Below, piece by piece: positions 62,261-64,000 of a stretch of 64,000 bases of DNA. The DNA is from Aestuarierythrobacter sp037968495 (GTDB lineage Bacteria > Pseudomonadota > Alphaproteobacteria > Sphingomonadales > Sphingomonadaceae): the NCBI GenBank assembly GCA_037968495.1, contig JBBKVP010000060.1, positions 1 through 64,000 on the forward strand, given 5' to 3'. Position 1 is the stretch's first letter; each line of letters opens with the position of its first letter. Under the pieces are notes generated by a model that was given only the letters and a program-made list of their open reading frames with translations, did not search any database and was not told where the DNA came from. The position numbers and the translations under genes were made by a program.

Positions 62261-62342
62261 GGATCGTTTCTCCCTGGTGCTAGAACAACGGTGCGGATGA
62301 AGATGAGTGCCTGAAAATTTGCAACTTGTAAAAAATACAACG

Positions 62343-62373
62343 GAAAAGGCCCGGCGGATCGCTCCACCGGGCC
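62343..62373 (-). terminator. Terminator downstream of groL
   Basis: On the minus strand, a GC-rich stem (62348-62358 with 62363-62373, one G-U pair) with a 4-base loop is followed by TTTT. It lies 34 bases after the groL stop codon. Confidence 0.75.
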
Positions 62374-62407
62374 CAAATCTGTGTGACGTTTAATCGGTAT
62401 GACCGGC

Positions 62408-64000
<1,593 letters not shown>

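Overview
The window looks like a chromosomal segment of a sphingomonad, most likely Erythrobacteraceae (Erythrobacter/Altererythrobacter type). The evidence is moderately high GC, the alphaproteobacterial cell-cycle regulator CtrA, alphaproteobacterial gene orders (lptB-rpoN; hisS-prfA-prmC followed by a DUF4167 gene and lnt-metK), an exosortase-A-associated O-glycan gene pair, and many short Ala/Glu/Asp-rich lipoproteins. No rRNA, tRNA, CRISPR array, transposase or phage gene was recognised. Almost all of it is core or near-core chromosome.

Layout. 1-9259: 5' part of gltB (cut by the left edge), a large acidic membrane-anchored protein, and a glycosyltransferase / O-antigen-ligase-like pair of the exosortase A family. 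9316-19518: beta-oxidation enzymes (MaoC hydratase, thiolase), a DUF4126 protein, an intracellular PHA depolymerase, an ABC exporter, an M13 metallopeptidase, UppP, and phenylalanine hydroxylase. 19587-25636: a PPK2 polyphosphate kinase, then a tight four-gene minus-strand operon (acyl-CoA dehydrogenase, 2-methylfumaryl-CoA isomerase-like CoA transferase, thiolase, mesaconyl-C4-CoA hydratase-like protein) and two lipoproteins. 25767-33738: RecQ, a YdcH protein, an SPFH / ribbon-helix-helix / CPBP-protease operon, a beta-helix protein, Psd, RibA and exonuclease III.

34093-46829 is the information-processing and envelope core: ctrA, rpoN, lptB, a BON-MscS channel, ppa, hisS-prfA-prmC, a DUF4167 protein, lnt and metK. 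46848-52129 is a minus-strand CoA-thioester operon. Its 3-oxoacid CoA-transferase genes scoA and scoB are separated by two lipoprotein genes, and two GST genes and a family III CoA-transferase follow. Upstream is a 384-bp regulatory gap with clustered TTGCAA motifs and a possible small RNA terminator. 52514-64000 holds a CDC48-type AAA ATPase, a second MscS channel, an HWE histidine kinase, polA, a repeat-rich lipoprotein, a class A beta-lactamase-like hydrolase, a host-attachment-family protein and the 3' part of groL (cut by the right edge).

Several genes fit together as carbon-storage and short-chain acyl-CoA metabolism: PhaZ releases 3-hydroxybutyrate, ScoAB activates acetoacetate, and thiolases cleave acetoacetyl-CoA and related esters. 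Candidate TGC-type operators precede both phaZ and scoA. The most unusual items are the Mct/Meh-like operon, the split scoA/scoB operon with its operator cluster, the SPFH-RHH-CPBP operon, and the beta-lactamase-like protein lacking the canonical omega-loop glutamate.
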